Shown piece by piece: positions 1-9,741 of a stretch of DNA of 52,352 nt. Each line of letters opens with the position of its first letter. Within the stretch, counting starts at the first letter, position 1. The translations under genes were made by a program, and so were the position numbers. The notes under the pieces were generated by a model that saw nothing but the letters and a program-made list of their open reading frames with translations, did no database searches and was not told where the DNA came from. The DNA is from Xenorhabdus khoisanae. Its GTDB lineage: Bacteria > Pseudomonadota > Gammaproteobacteria > Enterobacterales > Enterobacteriaceae. Location of the stretch: contig NZ_LFCV01000035.1 in NCBI RefSeq assembly GCF_001037465.1, positions 1 through 52,352 on the forward strand, given 5' to 3'.

Positions 1-19
1 AGATGTTTATAAGAGACAG
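1..19 (+). other. Residual sequencing adapter (Nextera mosaic end)
   Basis: The first 19 bases equal the 19-bp Tn5/Nextera mosaic end except for one base (T in place of G at position 7). This is library-preparation sequence, not genomic DNA, and marks the window start as a contig end. Confidence 0.85.
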
Positions 20-43
20 TAATTAAATAAGCGCATTTTTTAG

Positions 44-211
44 TTATATATCGCGTCTCCATCTGGGAAACCGCTCCAGAACAAACTCACCGCTTTCACT
101 GCTCCACAGCCGCCGTCAAGGATAGTGATGGAAGCGTGTGGCAGTGCCAATTACTGGAGCCAGAAAAGCAGGGCGATGTTTCTTGCGGTTGCTGTTTTCA
201 TTTACTCAGCT
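44..211 (+). pseudogene. IS110-family transposase fragment
   Basis: One open frame (44 to the TGA at 209-211) carries the IVMEACGSANYW stretch typical of the N-terminal RuvC-like half of IS110-family transposases, preceded by PLQNKL. Similarity ends soon after SQKSRAM, so only about 50 of more than 300 codons remain and no start codon is visible. The fragment lies where truD normally abuts surE. Bases 212-380 hold nothing I recognise apart from whatever drives surE. The family call rests on that one motif. Confidence 0.5.
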
Positions 212-380
212 TGAACGTAAAGCACTCTACAAAACCGGTAACGTCATGCTAAGATCAAACGATTTTCTAACAGCTTTAATATTGTCCAATCATAGTTCAC
301 GCCAGACAAATAGGATAACTGACAGGATAAGTTACAGTATTAAGCTATGTTTCACTTAATAAAATCAATGAGATACTTAC

Positions 381-1145
381 ATGCTGCGGATATTGCTGAG
401 TAACGATGATGGTGTTACCGCACCGGGTATTCAAACCTTAGCGGCTACATTGCGGGAACACTATCATGTTCAGGTGGTTGCACCTGATCGTAACCGTAGC
501 GGTGCGTCGAACGCCTTAACACTAGATCGCCCCTTGCGCATTCATACACTGAACAATGGTGATATTGCCGTTCAGGAGGGGACACCGACGGATTGTGTCT
601 ACTTAGGCGTAAATAATCTGGTTCACCCTCGTCCTGACATTGTTGTTTCAGGAATCAATTGTGGCCCCAATCTCGGGGATGATGTGATTTATTCCGGCAC
701 GGTTGCGGCTGCGATGGAAGGACGCCATCTGGGATTACCTGGACTGGCGGTATCACTCAATGGCGATAAACATTATGAAACAGCGGCAGAAGTAACAGTA
801 CGCTTATTAACGTTGCTGCAAAAGTTTCCATTGAGAGCGGGCAATATTCTCAATATCAATGTGCCTGATATCCCTATTGAGCAAATCAAAGGGTTCCGGG
901 TGACCCGATGTGGTAGTCGCTGTGCTGCTGAAGAAGTTTATACCTTGGAAGATCCCAAAGGAAACATGCTGTACTGGATAGGCCCTCCGGGAGAAAAGAG
1001 TGACTTTGGGCCTGAAACAGATTTTGCAGCAGTAGAGGAAGGGTTTGTCTCCATCACTCCATTACAGGTGGATTTGACGGCTTATAAAGCTCAGGAACTG
1101 ATAAGCGATTGGTTGGCAAAAGTCGGGGATATTGGCGAATGTTAA
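381..1145 (+). CDS. surE: 5'/3'-nucleotidase SurE
   Basis: SurE is a cytoplasmic metal-dependent phosphatase of nucleoside monophosphates (and exopolyphosphate) linked to stationary-phase survival. The protein has 254 residues, the usual enterobacterial length, and begins with the family motif LLSNDDGV, whose adjacent aspartates bind the divalent metal. [14 protein letters not shown] and [11 protein letters not shown] supply further active-site residues. It is the first gene of the conserved surE-pcm-nlpD-rpoS group and its end overlaps pcm. In E. coli truD overlaps its start; here that neighbour is absent and the ATG has only a weak ribosome-binding site, so surE probably needs its own promoter in 212-380. 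Confidence 0.97.
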   Translation: MLRILLSNDDGVTAPGIQTLAATLREHYHVQVVAPDRNRSGASNALTLDRPLRIHTLNNGDIAVQEGTPTDCVYLGVNNLVHPRPDIVVSGINCGPNLGDDVIYSGTVAAAMEGRHLGLPGLAVSLNGDKHYETAAEVTVRLLTLLQKFPLRAGNILNINVPDIPIEQIKGFRVTRCGSRCAAEEVYTLEDPKGNMLYWIGPPGEKSDFGPETDFAAVEEGFVSITPLQVDLTAYKAQELISDWLAKVGDIGEC

Positions 1146-1765
1146 TCCGATCAATGAAAAATTTGCTGGCGCAATTGCGCCAGCAAGGAATACACAATGA
1201 GCATCTGTTGGAAATTATAGCCAAAGTACCCAGGGAAAGTTTTGTTGACGAAGCCCTGGCGCACAAGGCTTATGAGAATACAGCCCTGCCCATTGGGCAT
1301 GGGCAGACCATATCCCAGCCTTATATTGTTGCTCGCATGACAGAGTTGCTGAATGTAACGCCAGAATCCAATGTATTGGAAATAGGCACAGGCTCTGGTT
1401 ATCAGACTGCTATACTTGCCCATTTAGCCAAACATGTTTTCTCTGTGGAACGTATAAAGGGATTACAGTGGCAGGCCAAACGCAGATTGAAACAACTAGA
1501 CTTACATAATATCTCAACTCGTCACGGTGATGGTTGGCATGGATGGCCATCAAAAGGGCCATTTGATGCCATCATTGTTACCGCTGCACCACCAGAAGTT
1601 CCACAGGCTTTGCTCCATCAGCTTGCCGATGGCGGTGTGATGGTTTTGCCTGTCGGTGAGCGTTCTCAGTCGTTGAAAGTGGTACATCGTTATGGGAATG
1701 ATTTTCATAGCGAAGTTATCGAATCAGTCCGTTTTGTACCCCTAATTCAAGGCGAGCTAGCATAA
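1139..1765 (+). CDS. pcm: Protein-L-isoaspartate O-methyltransferase
   Basis: Pcm uses S-adenosylmethionine to methylate L-isoaspartyl residues in aged proteins and so starts their repair. The frame is open from 1109, but the ATG at 1139 gives exactly 208 residues, the E. coli length, and aligns with its N-terminus; it overlaps the surE stop by 7 bases, as expected for translational coupling. [12 protein letters not shown] is the SAM-binding glycine motif, GQTISQP the substrate-side motif, and [14 protein letters not shown] a conserved methyltransferase strand. The C-terminus ([12 protein letters not shown]) is typical. It is cotranscribed with surE and serves the same stationary-phase theme as rpoS downstream. 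Confidence 0.96.
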   Translation: MLIRSMKNLLAQLRQQGIHNEHLLEIIAKVPRESFVDEALAHKAYENTALPIGHGQTISQPYIVARMTELLNVTPESNVLEIGTGSGYQTAILAHLAKHVFSVERIKGLQWQAKRRLKQLDLHNISTRHGDGWHGWPSKGPFDAIIVTAAPPEVPQALLHQLADGGVMVLPVGERSQSLKVVHRYGNDFHSEVIESVRFVPLIQGELA

Positions 1766-1767
1766 TC

Positions 1768-1814
1768 AGCTAATTTTTTGTGGCGATAACTTTTAAATTA
1801 GCTGTCATTTTTTC
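1768..1814 (+). terminator. Likely Rho-independent terminator after pcm
   Basis: A 9-bp stem (AGCTAATTT with AAATTAGCT) and an 18-base loop are followed by a T-rich stretch just after the pcm stop. It would separate surE-pcm from nlpD. The long AT-rich loop makes it only moderately convincing. Confidence 0.45.
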
Positions 1815-1917
1815 TGAAATTAAGCAAAATATTTCGCTTTAAATCTTTTGTAATTCTAAATTTCTTTATAAATCATCATTCTTTGCACTTATATTTGCCT
1901 TTATGGGGGGATAAGGT

Positions 1918-3006
1918 ATGAATTCAGGAAACCCAGTGAAAAAAATAAAGTGGATAATTACCAGTACTGTTATGGGAATTGTGCTGGTAGGTTGTAGCAA
2001 TACACCAGATCGCCCGGCACCAATAGTGAATATTGATAATAAGGAGAAAAATAGAGAAATATTCTCTAAACCGTCATCAATTTCGGCTCCATTGCCATCT
2101 TCTCCTCCTGTGATTTCAACTCATCGCGTATCAGATAATCATGCTGCCAAAAATCGTCAGTTAGTGAATCATGCTACCGATAATGGTTCATATCCGGGAA
2201 GGATTGTCTATAACCGTAACTACGAAAATATTCCCAAGGGAAGCTACAGCGGAAGCACTTATACGGTCAAACATGGCGATACTTTGTTTTATATAGCCTG
2301 GATTACAGGTAATGATTTTCGTGATCTATCTCAAAGAAATGGCATTTCAGAACCTTATGACTTAAATGTTGGGCAAGTCCTGAAAATAGATAATGTAAAC
2401 TCCAAGAATGGTGTATTAATAGCATCAAATAGCACTCAATCTAAAATTAAGCAGGTTGATTTTCAAAAAATTAATGCGTATCCTGCAAATATTGATAGAC
2501 CAAGCTCAGGAAAGATGTTGCCAAGAGCAACTATTTCTGGTAGTGAAAATGCCGCTCAAAAAGTATCTGCAGCAACAGATACGAATGTAAATAACACTAT
2601 TAGTAGTGCTGGTAGTAGTGCTGGCATCGGCACGATTAATAGTTGGAGATGGCCGGCAGAAGGCAAAATTCTTGAAGGCTTCTCTGATTCTCAGGGGGGA
2701 AATAAAGGCATTGATATTGCGGGCAATCGTGGCCAACCCGTATTCTCAACAGCCAGTGGGAAAGTAGTTTATGCCGGTAATGCATTACGTGGATATGGAA
2801 ATTTAATAATTATAAAACATAACGATGACTACCTGAGCGCCTATGCCCATAACGACACTATGTTAGTTCGTGAGCAGCAGGATGTTCAAGCGGGGCAAAA
2901 AATTGCCACCATGGGTAGTACCGGAACAAGTTCCGTAAGATTGCATTTTGAAATTCGCTATAAGGGAAAATCCGTAAACCCGCTGCGTTATCTTCCGCAG
3001 CGATAA
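1918..3006 (+). CDS. nlpD: Murein hydrolase activator NlpD (LysM and degenerate M23 lipoprotein)
   Basis: NlpD is an outer-membrane lipoprotein that activates the septal amidase AmiC during cell separation. The 362-residue protein has a type II signal peptide ending in LVGCS (lipidated Cys near residue 26), a Pro/Ser/Asn-rich stretch, a LysM peptidoglycan-binding domain (YTVKHGDTLFYIAWITG, about 116-160), a low-complexity linker, and a C-terminal M23-like domain (about 240-362) that closely matches E. coli NlpD. That domain lacks the zinc ligands of active LytM peptidases (for instance NKGIDIAG where a metal-binding HxGxD is expected), as is normal for an activator. The start is supported by an AAGG upstream of the ATG. 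In E. coli the main rpoS promoter lies inside nlpD; the same is likely here. Confidence 0.95.
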   Translation: MNSGNPVKKIKWIITSTVMGIVLVGCSNTPDRPAPIVNIDNKEKNREIFSKPSSISAPLPSSPPVISTHRVSDNHAAKNRQLVNHATDNGSYPGRIVYNRNYENIPKGSYSGSTYTVKHGDTLFYIAWITGNDFRDLSQRNGISEPYDLNVGQVLKIDNVNSKNGVLIASNSTQSKIKQVDFQKINAYPANIDRPSSGKMLPRATISGSENAAQKVSAATDTNVNNTISSAGSSAGIGTINSWRWPAEGKILEGFSDSQGGNKGIDIAGNRGQPVFSTASGKVVYAGNALRGYGNLIIIKHNDDYLSAYAHNDTMLVREQQDVQAGQKIATMGSTGTSSVRLHFEIRYKGKSVNPLRYLPQR

Positions 3007-3010
3007 ACCG

Positions 3011-3034
3011 GGGCAGGATCTGAAATTCCTGCCC
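3011..3034 (+). promoter_or_regulatory. Perfect hairpin in the nlpD-rpoS spacer (rpoS leader)
   Basis: GGGCAGGA and TCCTGCCC form an 8-bp GC-rich stem with an 8-base loop between the nlpD stop and the rpoS Shine-Dalgarno (AGGAG near 3050). No T-tract follows, so it is not a standard terminator. Its place in the rpoS mRNA leader, which in E. coli controls translation through Hfq and small RNAs, suggests a structural role; that is inference. Confidence 0.4.
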
Positions 3035-3059
3035 GCATTATCATGGGTAGGAGCAGCTG

Positions 3060-4055
3060 ATGAGCCAAAGTACGCTTAAAGTTAATAAGTTGTATGATGA
3101 TGCGGATGTAGACGAAAATAGCATGGAAGCTGATGACTTTGATGAAGCGTTGCTGAAAGACGAGGATGATGTAGCCAGTCTTGATGAAGATTTGGATGTG
3201 TTGCAAGGGGTAAACCAACGTGTTCTTGATGCAACACAGCTATATCTTGGAGAGATTGGTTTTTCTCCTCTGCTGACCGCAGAGGAAGAGGTTCTTTTCG
3301 CGAGACGGGCACTTCGAGGAGATATGGCTGCACGCCAACGCATGATTGAAAGTAACTTGCGGTTGGTTGTTAAAATATCTCGCCGATATAGCAATCGGGG
3401 ATTAGCCTTACTGGATCTGATTGAAGAGGGCAACCTTGGGCTTATTCGTGCGGTAGAAAAATTTGATCCTGAAAGGGGCTTCCGTTTTTCTACTTATGCA
3501 ACATGGTGGATACGTCAAACAATCGAACGTGCCATCATGAACCAAACTCGCACAATTCGTCTGCCTATTCACATAGTCAAAGAGTTAAATGTCTATTTAC
3601 GTACTGCAAGAGAACTGGCACACAAATTGGATCACGAACCCAGTGTCGAAGAAATTGCGGAGAAACTGGATAAACCCGTTGAAGACGTGAGCCGTATGAT
3701 GCGGCTTAACGAGCGCATTACTTCTGTCGATACGCCAATTAGTGGTGATTCAGATAAAGCATTATTGGATATTTTATCTGATGAAAACGACTCAGGGCCA
3801 GAAACAACCATCCAAGATGATGATATGAAACAGAGTATCGTTAAGTGGTTGTTTGAACTGAATGCAAAACAGCGTGAAGTTCTGGCCAGACGTTTCGGTT
3901 TGCTTGGGTATGAAGCGGAAACATTAGAGGATGTTGGGCGAGAAATAGGTTTAACAAGAGAGAGAGTTCGTCAAATTCAAGTTGAGGGATTGCGTCGTCT
4001 TAGAGATATACTGCATACCCAAGGCTTGAATATAGAATCATTATTCCGTACTTAA
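3060..4055 (+). CDS. rpoS: RNA polymerase sigma factor RpoS (sigma-38)
   Basis: RpoS is the general stress and stationary-phase sigma factor. The protein has 331 residues (E. coli 330). After an acidic, divergent N-terminus come region 1.2 ([13 protein letters not shown]), region 2 with its core-binding and -10 recognition helices ([30 protein letters not shown]), region 3, and region 4 with the -35 helix-turn-helix ([20 protein letters not shown]). All conserved regions match E. coli almost residue for residue. An AGGAG sits upstream of the ATG. No frameshift or truncation is seen, unlike many laboratory-passaged enterobacteria. It probably controls host-association genes as well, but nothing here shows that. 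Confidence 0.98.
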   Translation: MSQSTLKVNKLYDDADVDENSMEADDFDEALLKDEDDVASLDEDLDVLQGVNQRVLDATQLYLGEIGFSPLLTAEEEVLFARRALRGDMAARQRMIESNLRLVVKISRRYSNRGLALLDLIEEGNLGLIRAVEKFDPERGFRFSTYATWWIRQTIERAIMNQTRTIRLPIHIVKELNVYLRTARELAHKLDHEPSVEEIAEKLDKPVEDVSRMMRLNERITSVDTPISGDSDKALLDILSDENDSGPETTIQDDDMKQSIVKWLFELNAKQREVLARRFGLLGYEAETLEDVGREIGLTRERVRQIQVEGLRRLRDILHTQGLNIESLFRT

Positions 4056-4203
4056 TTATATTTATATCCATTTGATTTCAATTTACTGCGAGGTGAAAAC
4101 TAAACAAATTTCCAGAGGCAGGGGTGACTGTATACCTGGAGTGCGTGGCCGTGATCCTCAAATTAGTAATTGAAAGTTAAAGTGATATATTTGGTGTTAA
4201 TCC

Positions 4204-4236
4204 AAAGGTGGGCTTATTTAGCCCACCTTTTATTTC
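4204..4236 (+). terminator. Rho-independent terminator of rpoS
   Basis: A perfect 10-bp stem (AAAGGTGGGC with GCCCACCTTT), a 7-base loop and a following T-rich run lie about 150 bases after the rpoS stop. Bases 4056-4203 between them hold no gene I can recognise. Confidence 0.85.
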
Positions 4237-4294
4237 TCTTTCACTTATCCATTTATTCACTTATTTATAGCTTTATTATCACTTAGTCTTCTAT

Positions 4295-4717
4295 TTATCT
4301 ATTTTCAATAATAGGAACGCCACTGTGAAATTTAAAGTCATGATCCGGCGTTTGAATAAGTTCTGCTTCAATCCGGCCGAAATAAATCACCCTTTCTGTA
4401 ATATCTTCTTTAGATATCAATTGAGCCAATGACAAATAGTCTTGATAGTGGCGGGCTTCTGATCGCAGCAGAGAAATATAAAACTTACCTAAATCTTCAT
4501 CTAAGTGCGGAGCCAGTTTTGCGAAACGTTCACATGAACGCGCTTCAATATAAGCACCAATAATCAGCTTATCTACCAACGTATAAGGTTCATGGTTGGT
4601 AACCTGACTTTTTCCCTTTAGTGAGTGGGTGTTACCTATTTTTTTATAAGCAAAATCTTCATGGGGCTGAAACCATGCCAATAAGGTGTCAGCACTCCAT
4701 CCATTCCTATGCCATTT
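4295..4717 (-). pseudogene. miaE: miaE remnant: C-terminal half of tRNA 2-methylthio-N6-isopentenyladenosine hydroxylase
   Basis: MiaE is a non-haem di-iron monooxygenase that hydroxylates ms2i6A at tRNA position 37. The frame contains the strongly conserved segments DKLIIGAYIEARSCERFAKL and FYISLLRSEARHYQDYL, which carry the second-half di-iron Glu and ExxH ligands. The frame is open only from 4717, about 15 bases past the mutS stop, and begins KWHRNGWSADTLLAWFQPHEDF without an ATG; a TTG at 4681 is the only near start. A normal enzyme has about 250-270 residues, so roughly the first half, with the first set of iron ligands, is gone. It is almost certainly non-functional. Loss of the 5' end exactly at the mutS border points to a deletion there. 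Confidence 0.75.
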
Positions 4718-4732
4718 TTATGCCATTTATTG

Positions 4733-7342
4733 CTATACCATATCCTTCAAGCGATAGATCCATTCCAGTGCCTGGCGTGGTGTCAACGTATCCGGATTCA
4801 GATTTTCCAATGCTTCTACTGCCGGAGAAGTTTCTTCTGTCAGCAGAGTCAACTGCGGCGTATCAACATGGCTTGCCGTCGCATGATTGGAGAGCGATTC
4901 CAGCTCTTTCAGTTTCTGCCGTGCACGTTTAATGACATCACGAGGAACACCTGCTAAGGAGGCAACCGCCAACCCATAGCTCTTGCTTGCTGCGCCTTCC
5001 TGCACACTGTGCATGAAAGCAATCGTATCGCCATGTTCGACGGCATCCAGATGAATATTGACGACACCTTCCAGTTTTTCTGGCAGGGTTGTCAGTTCGA
5101 AATAGTGAGTTGCAAACAGTGTCATCGCCTTGATGCGGTTGGCCAAACTTTCAGCACAGGCCCAGGCAAGGGATAAACCATCATAAGTGGACGTGCCGCG
5201 ACCGATTTCATCCATTAATACTAAACTGTACTCAGTAGCATTATGCAAAATATTGGCAGTTTCGGTCATTTCTACCATAAAGGTAGAACGCCCTGACGCG
5301 AGATCATCAGATGCACCTACACGAGTGAAAATACGGTCTACAGGGCCAATGATCGCTTTCTCGGCAGGGACAAAGCTCCCAATATAGGCCAGTAGCGTAA
5401 TCAAGGCTGCCTGACGCATATAGGTACTTTTACCGCCCATATTCGGCCCTGTGATAATCAGCAAACGACGCTGTGATGAGAGCGTTAATGGGTTAGAAAT
5501 AAATGGCTCACTCAATACCTGCTCAACAACGGGATGGCGACCGCCAGTGATTTGAATACCGACCTTATCCGTCAGTGTCGGACAAGTGTAATTCAGTGTT
5601 TCAGCACGTTCAGCAAGATTTGCCAGCACATCCAGTTCTGCCAATGCTTCCGCACTGGCCTGCAACTCAGCCAGATGAGGCAACAACAAATCAAACAATT
5701 CTTCATACAGCGCTTTCTCAATGGCAAGTGCTTTGCCTTTAGAAGTCAGAACCTTGTCTTCATATTCCTTTAATTCAGGAATGATATAGCGTTCTGCATT
5801 TTTAAGTGTCTGACGACGAACATAATGGATCGGCACTAAATGGCTTTGCCCGCGGCTGACTTGAATATAGTAACCATGCACCGCATTGAAGCCGACTTTC
5901 AGGGTGTCTATGCCGAGCTTTTCACGCTCACGGATTTCCAGTCTGTCCAGATAATCACTGGCACCATCGGCCAATGCTCTCCACTCGTCTAATTCAGTAT
6001 TATAGCCGGCAGCAATAACACCGCCGTCACGAACTAAAACAGGCGGTGTTTCGACAACCGCATTTTCCAACAGCGTCTGTAGTTCATCAAAATGCCCCAC
6101 ACGTTGCTGTAACGCCTGAATATAAGGAAAATCGGAAGATGCCATGATCTGATGAATGTCTGGCAATTGCTGGAAAGCGTGACGCATTCTGGCCAGATCA
6201 CGGGGACGGGCAGAACGAAGTGCAAGGCGGGCAAGTACACGCTCTAAGTCACCGACCTGACGTAAAAATGGCTGTAACTCATAGCCAATTTCCTGCAATG
6301 CGGAAATGGCTTGCTGGCGGTTTTCCAGTATGTCTTTATTGCGAATCGGCGTATGCAGCCAGCGTTTTAGCATACGGCTGCCCATCGGTGTCACACACTG
6401 ATCGAGTACCGAAGCCAGCGTGTTCTCCGTGCCACCGGATAGATTTAACGTTAGCTCAAGATTACGACGGGTTGCGGCATCCATAATGACCGTTTCCTGT
6501 TGACGTTCCATCGTAAGGTTACGGATATGGGGGAGGGCGGTGCGTTGAGTATCTTTAACATATTGCAGCAAACAACCCGCAGCACGCAGAGCCAGCGTCG
6601 CCTTTTCCACGCCGAAGCCAATCAGGTCACGAGTGCCGAATTGCAGATTCAGTTGTTGCTTTGCTGTCTCCAGTTCAAATTCCCACATTGGACGGCGACG
6701 TAAACCATGACAGCGCTCGATCAGCGCCATAGGCCCAAATGTTTCAGGGTAAAGCAATTCCGCGGGACGAGTGCGTTGCAATTCTGCGGCAATGGTATCT
6801 TCATCGGCCATTTCAGACACGCGGAAACGGCCGGAAGTGATATCCAATGTCGCATAACCAAAACCTTGGTTGTCATGCCAGATAGCCGCCAGAAGATTAT
6901 CCTGACGCTCTTGCAGCAAAGCCTCATCAGTCACTGTACCGGGTGTGACAATACGTACAACTTTGCGTTCAACAGGGCCTTTGCTGCTTGCCGGATCTCC
7001 GACTTGCTCACAGAGCGCAGCGGATTCACCGAGTTGTACCAGTTTTGCCAAATAGTTTTCGATCGCGTGATAAGGAACGCCCGCCATAGGAATAGGCTGC
7101 CCAGCCGACTGCCCGCGTTTGGTCAGAGAAATATCCAGTAACTTCGCGGCCTTTTTGGCATCGTCATAGAACAACTCATAAAAATCCCCCATCCGATAAA
7201 GCAGTAGAATATCTGGGTGCTGTGATTTCAGTCGCAGATACTGCTGCATCATGGGAGTATGGCTATCTATATCTTTTGCTGGGGATTCTTTCGTATTGAT
7301 GTTATTCAATTTCATTAATTCCTGTTGACTCAGTTGGGCCAT
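4733..7342 (-). CDS. mutS: DNA mismatch repair protein MutS
   Basis: MutS recognises mismatches and small loops as a dimer and recruits MutL. The 869-residue protein (E. coli 853) shows the mismatch-contacting motif GDFYELFYD (Phe54, Glu56) in domain I, the connector, lever and clamp domains, Walker [10 protein letters not shown] near residue 630, the Walker B segment [11 protein letters not shown], and the C-terminal helix-turn-helix and tetramer region ending [10 protein letters not shown]. The N-terminus extends about 16-18 residues past E. coli MutS; a second in-frame ATG at 7315 with AGGA just upstream could be the true start. It is transcribed away from the fic gene, and the 5' end of the broken miaE lies just beyond its stop. 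Confidence 0.97.
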   Translation of the reverse strand: MAQLSQQELMKLNNINTKESPAKDIDSHTPMMQQYLRLKSQHPDILLLYRMGDFYELFYDDAKKAAKLLDISLTKRGQSAGQPIPMAGVPYHAIENYLAKLVQLGESAALCEQVGDPASSKGPVERKVVRIVTPGTVTDEALLQERQDNLLAAIWHDNQGFGYATLDITSGRFRVSEMADEDTIAAELQRTRPAELLYPETFGPMALIERCHGLRRRPMWEFELETAKQQLNLQFGTRDLIGFGVEKATLALRAAGCLLQYVKDTQRTALPHIRNLTMERQQETVIMDAATRRNLELTLNLSGGTENTLASVLDQCVTPMGSRMLKRWLHTPIRNKDILENRQQAISALQEIGYELQPFLRQVGDLERVLARLALRSARPRDLARMRHAFQQLPDIHQIMASSDFPYIQALQQRVGHFDELQTLLENAVVETPPVLVRDGGVIAAGYNTELDEWRALADGASDYLDRLEIREREKLGIDTLKVGFNAVHGYYIQVSRGQSHLVPIHYVRRQTLKNAERYIIPELKEYEDKVLTSKGKALAIEKALYEELFDLLLPHLAELQASAEALAELDVLANLAERAETLNYTCPTLTDKVGIQITGGRHPVVEQVLSEPFISNPLTLSSQRRLLIITGPNMGGKSTYMRQAALITLLAYIGSFVPAEKAIIGPVDRIFTRVGASDDLASGRSTFMVEMTETANILHNATEYSLVLMDEIGRGTSTYDGLSLAWACAESLANRIKAMTLFATHYFELTTLPEKLEGVVNIHLDAVEHGDTIAFMHSVQEGAASKSYGLAVASLAGVPRDVIKRARQKLKELESLSNHATASHVDTPQLTLLTEETSPAVEALENLNPDTLTPRQALEWIYRLKDMV

Positions 7343-7891
7343 CGACGCTCAGTCAACCCATCTAAATGACAAAACCTAAATATGATCAGCTAAGGATGGA
7401 ACGTTAATGAACCTCATCCTGGGCGAAAAAGCTATCTTATCACTGATAATCTGTGTGATTCATCTATGGATTAGATTAGGAAGATTTGGGTGCTAGGTTA
7501 GCAGGATTACTCGCAGGAATGTATCAGATTTTTTCATTATTCAGCAGGATTGCGAAGCGGCTCGACTTAATCCCTTTCGCCTCACCGACTTCTCTGTCAT
7601 AAATATTATGCTTCTTAATCTCAACTTTTAGAAAGTTAATTCTAAATTCGTGAGGGTGATAATAATTGTTGTTCACATTGCTATTTGTTGTTGTCCATTC
7701 TTGACATCTACGTAAAAAGATATAATTTTTAACAAGTTACAAAAAATTCTCTCAAATAACAGAAAATATAGATGGCAGGAAAATAGATGATAAGAAATAG
7801 TGCGCTTGTTCCTTTATCTTATTGAGTTTATAAGTATGGCACAGAAATCAATGTACCATTGAGAATCGAACGGCTTGAAGAGGAAATTATC
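7343..7891. other. Intergenic region between mutS and fic
   Basis: About 550 bases between two divergent genes, AT-rich toward the fic side. I find no open frame with a ribosome-binding site, no tRNA and no convincing inverted repeat. It must contain the mutS and fic promoters. Confidence 0.5.
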
Positions 7892-8902
7892 GTGGCTGTT
7901 TACCAACCCCCTTACACTATTACACCAACCATGCTGAATCGCGTGGCAGAAATAGCTGAATTATTAGGGCGTTGGTCTGTGAGTGCAGAGTGCTCTTCGC
8001 CTTTGTTACGTAAAGAAAATCGCATTCGTACTATACAAGCATCATTGGCGATTGAGCATAATAGTTTGTCTACTGAACAAGTCACGGCAATTATTGATGG
8101 GAAACGAGTATTGGCGCCTGTAAAGGATATTCAGGAAGTGCGTAATGCTATATTGGCCTACGAGAAGTTACCGGATTGGCGTAGCTCTCGTTTGACGGAT
8201 CTCTTGGCGGCACATAGGTTACTAATGACTGGATTGGTTGATTTGCCGGGGCAGTTACGTCAGGGGAATGTGGGGATCTATCGAGAAAACCAGCTAATCC
8301 ATATGGCTCCACCTGCTAATCAAATATTGCGATTAATCGGGGATCTTCTGATGTGGTTGAAACACACGGATATTCATCCGCTAATTGCCAGCTCGATCTT
8401 TCATTATGAATTCGAGTTTATTCATCCATTTACTGATGGAAATGGCCGTATGGGGCGTCTATGGCAAACGTTGATTCTGAGTGAATGGCGCCCAGAGTTG
8501 GCGTGGTTACCCGTGGAAACTCTGATTCATCATCAGCAACAGGCTTATTATCAGGTTCTTAGGGAATGTGATCGGACAAGCGACTGTACGTTATTTATCG
8601 ATTTTATGTTAGAAAAATTAGCTGAAGCGCTTAAAGAAAGCCTTTGTGTACAAAAGAACTCTGTCGCAATGTCGGTAAAAACGTCGGTAGAAATGTCGGT
8701 AGAAAATTTACAGCCACTCAATGCTACCTCGCAAAAAATCTTATCGGTTATTGCACTTCATCCTGTTATTACCATCACTCAATTGGCTGATGAATTAGGT
8801 GTAAGCCGTCGCACAATCGAGCGGAATATAAAGATATTACAAGATAATGGATATCTGGTTCGTATTGGCGCGAAGAAAGGGGGATATTGGCGGGTTAGCT
8901 GA
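7892..8902 (+). CDS. Fic family protein with C-terminal winged helix
   Basis: Fic enzymes transfer AMP or another phosphate-containing group to target hydroxyls. The frame is open from a TTG at 7859, but GTG at 7892 has GAGGA at the right distance and gives 336 residues. The core motif HPFTDGNGRMGR (about 178-189) has the catalytic His, the phosphate-binding Asn-Gly-Asn and the final Arg. Upstream, SLAIEHN (about 51-57) fits the SxxxE inhibitory helix of class II Fic proteins, so activity is probably self-limited. A short repeat of MSV-type tripeptides links the core to a winged helix-turn-helix (ITQLADELGVSRRTIERNI), suggesting DNA binding or autoregulation. Substrate unknown. Confidence 0.88.
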   Translation: MAVYQPPYTITPTMLNRVAEIAELLGRWSVSAECSSPLLRKENRIRTIQASLAIEHNSLSTEQVTAIIDGKRVLAPVKDIQEVRNAILAYEKLPDWRSSRLTDLLAAHRLLMTGLVDLPGQLRQGNVGIYRENQLIHMAPPANQILRLIGDLLMWLKHTDIHPLIASSIFHYEFEFIHPFTDGNGRMGRLWQTLILSEWRPELAWLPVETLIHHQQQAYYQVLRECDRTSDCTLFIDFMLEKLAEALKESLCVQKNSVAMSVKTSVEMSVENLQPLNATSQKILSVIALHPVITITQLADELGVSRRTIERNIKILQDNGYLVRIGAKKGGYWRVS

Positions 8903-8908
8903 TTTGGT

Positions 8909-8931
8909 AACACCCTAAAAATTGGGGTGTT
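8909..8931 (+). terminator. Hairpin after fic
   Basis: AACACCC and GGGTGTT pair over a 9-base loop seven bases after the stop. No T-tract follows, so termination is uncertain. Confidence 0.35.
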
Positions 8932-8967
8932 CAAACTGCCTGCAACAAAAAACGCCTATTGAGAAAG

Positions 8968-8984
8968 CCCTAATAGAATTAGGG
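8968..8984 (-). terminator. Hairpin downstream of the pRiA4b-like gene
   Basis: A perfect 7-bp stem with a 3-base loop (CCCTAAT / ATTAGGG). On the minus strand it is followed by CTTTCTC and then a T6 run about 20 bases on, so it could end the transcript of the convergent gene at 9014-9619. Confidence 0.35.
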
Positions 8985-9013
8985 TTCACAAAATGGCGAG
9001 TATAATAAAACAG

Positions 9014-9619
9014 TTATTCGAATAGTGACAAATAGCGATCTCTTGACCAGCGATAATATAAGGCCAGCATATTGTTTACTTCTTCCACATTAAATTTTTC
9101 AGGAGAAAAAGCGGTATCAGGGGAAATTCCGGTTTTTCCATTAACCCATTCAAACATTTCCTGATAATCTTTATGTGTTGGTTTATTGAGGATATCAACC
9201 AGTTCCATATAGCCATATACTCCACCACAATCTTCTGGCGGGCAGGCTCTTTGACCTTCACAGCAGAAAATAGGCATAGGGAGTTCATTAGGAGAATAGT
9301 TACTGTTTTCAAGTACGATTTCATGTTCCCAGTAATCGCCGAAATCATAAAGATAAGTGAATTTGCTCCCTTTTCTTTTGAGTAATGCATCCAGCCTCAC
9401 TTTTCTTTCTTCTTTACCCTCTTCAGGTTCTTCAGGTCTTTCAGTGAATCGTTTGATACCAAAAGAGAATTCATGTAAATGGCTGTCATTCCAACCCATC
9501 ACGATTTGTATTATATCGTGTAATCTATCCAATGAAATATTGGATGGAACAACAAAACGACGCCATATGCTTGGATTCGTTTCTATAAGTGTTATTTTCA
9601 ACAGGTAGAACTTTTCCAT
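9014..9619 (-). CDS. Plasmid pRiA4b ORF-3-like family protein
   Basis: A 201-residue protein with the family's hallmarks: an N-terminal LLKITLIETNPSIWRRFVVP (beta strand, then the conserved WRR), LHDIIQIVMGWNDSHLHEF, and the aromatic/acidic core YLYDFGDYWEHEIVLE, followed by a Cys-containing stretch (CCEGQRACPPEDCGGVYGY) that could bind a metal. The family is widespread in plasmids and mobile islands, and its function is not established. It stands alone on the minus strand between two unrelated fic genes, consistent with a small accessory island. The ATG lies next to a purine-rich GGACG. Confidence 0.8.
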   Translation of the reverse strand: MEKFYLLKITLIETNPSIWRRFVVPSNISLDRLHDIIQIVMGWNDSHLHEFSFGIKRFTERPEEPEEGKEERKVRLDALLKRKGSKFTYLYDFGDYWEHEIVLENSNYSPNELPMPIFCCEGQRACPPEDCGGVYGYMELVDILNKPTHKDYQEMFEWVNGKTGISPDTAFSPEKFNVEEVNNMLALYYRWSRDRYLSLFE

Positions 9620-9741
9620 TTATCGTCCTTCTAACTTGATGAGTTGATAGAAAAATCAGCGTACTGTTTACTTATTTTAGTCATAGTATGGTGTGGTTTG
9701 AATTGAAATACGAACTATTTTTGTACTCATAAAATAGTTAG

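Noticed and set aside
138-359. 73-codon open frame before surE
   Set aside because: Overlaps the IS110-type frame out of phase, has no ribosome-binding site and no recognisable composition.
4056-4294. Small RNA gene after rpoS
   Set aside because: A good terminator is present, but no promoter or conserved sRNA sequence could be recognised; it is explained as the rpoS 3' end.
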